The position numbers and the translations under genes were made by a program. The notes under the pieces were generated by a model. That model was not told the DNA's origin. It searched no databases and saw only the letters and a list, made by a program, of their open reading frames with translations. From Fen-1258 sp964441505 (GTDB lineage Bacteria; Bacteroidota; Ignavibacteria; Ignavibacteriales; Melioribacteraceae), in the NCBI GenBank assembly GCA_964441505.1, contig CAYTUV010000002.1, forward strand, positions 120,133 through 184,132: 64,000 nucleotides of DNA, written 5' to 3'. Shown piece by piece: positions 63,733-64,000 of the stretch; the stretch's first letter is position 1, and every line of letters begins with the position of its first letter.

Positions 63733-63740
63733 AATGTTGG

Positions 63741-64000
63741 GATCGGTTTATAACCGATCGGGAAGTACACTAAAGTAGAGATTGTCTCAAAAGTATTTTT
63801 CTCGTCACACTGAGCGGAGTCGAAGTGTGATTCAAGTACGTAATTACATTTCTCGACTTCGCCTGCCTGCCGGTAGAGTCTGTTGCACAACCAAAACATC
63901 GTCATTTCGAACCCGATTTATCGGGTGAGAAATCTTTCTTTTCATGTAAACAACCACGCCCAAAGGACGTGGCTTTAATACGCCTCTAAAAGAGGCTAAA
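63741..64000. repeat. REP-like hairpins and shared repeat at the window's end
   Basis: No gene was found after 63732. Hairpins: GATCGGTT-TAT-AACCGATC at 63741-63759 (possible terminator of the epimerase operon, no T-run); TCACAC...GTGTGA at 63805-63830; ACCCGA-TTTA-TCGGGT at 63911-63926 inside a GTCATTTCGA...GAGAAATCT repeat; CCACG...CGTGG at 63954-63972; GCCTCT-AAA-AGAGGC at about 63982-63996. The stretch 63860-63891 matches 5621-5652. The last two hairpins look like an IS200-type end, so another element may begin beyond the edge. Confidence 0.55.

Overview
The window is AT-rich bacterial chromosome. It most likely comes from the Ignavibacteria/Melioribacter branch of the Bacteroidota-Chlorobiota group. 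The evidence is several secreted proteins ending in a type IX secretion (T9SS) C-terminal domain with the NYPNPFNP signature, a PorV/PorQ-type barrel, a TonB-dependent receptor with a carboxypeptidase-regulatory-like N-terminus, many lipoproteins and outer-membrane barrels, and AGGAGG-type ribosome binding sites. No rRNA, tRNA, CRISPR array or prophage was seen. The placement is inferred from protein signatures; no search was run.

Layout. 1-13650 (minus strand): a partial cyclopropane fatty acid synthase, a GH127 arabinofuranosidase-type enzyme, a lipoprotein aldose epimerase, two tandem beta-lactamase-fold lipoproteins plus a decayed third copy, a zinc phospholipase C/S1-P1-like enzyme joined to a beta-barrel, a C45 acyltransferase-like hydrolase, a small barrel and an M23 peptidase. 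14466-19983: a porin, a GH2 beta-mannosidase and a phosphoglucose isomerase. 20485-29577: a putative synthase-dependent exopolysaccharide locus with a membrane-bound tandem phosphatase-like protein, a TPR/YaiO-type outer-membrane barrel, an anchored protein of unknown function, an LTA-synthase-like sulfatase-fold enzyme, a PgaC-like GT2 synthase, a membrane-anchored HEAT protein and a stand-alone receiver. It is interrupted by two dead T9SS-cargo fragments. 29854-37662: a tight five-gene operon (GT2, HIT-like DUF4922, FAD/Fe-S oxidoreductase, AONS-family PLP enzyme, LysA-like decarboxylase) of unclear purpose. 37729-38274: an IS200-type element with hairpin ends. 38509-47399: a TonB receptor/T9SS surface-protein operon. 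47522-63732: two GHL10 glycosidase-like proteins flanking a hybrid-propeller histidine kinase and LuxR-type regulator, followed by an amidase, a GlcNAc-kinase-like protein, an AmpG-like transporter, an NlpC/P60 peptidase and a dipeptide epimerase.

How the parts fit. The right-hand 16 kb reads as a peptidoglycan turnover and salvage island. The amidase strips peptides, GHL10 enzymes may cut the denuded glycan, AmpG-like import and GlcNAc kinase recover sugar, and NlpC/P60 plus the epimerase process the peptide. A 20-bp inverted repeat occurs upstream of one GHL10 gene, and a diverged version with identical geometry lies upstream of the other, on the two sides of the two-component system; this is the likely operator. 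The left 20 kb is polysaccharide and envelope degradation.

The most interesting candidates for undescribed biology are the 20-30 kb exopolysaccharide-like locus, the five-gene 29.8-37.7 kb operon, the amidase/GHL10-like fusion with a Tat-exported epimerase, and the phospholipase-barrel fusion. Intergenic DNA also carries a pair of 103-bp MITE-like elements and several REP-like hairpins that may relate to the IS200-type transposase.
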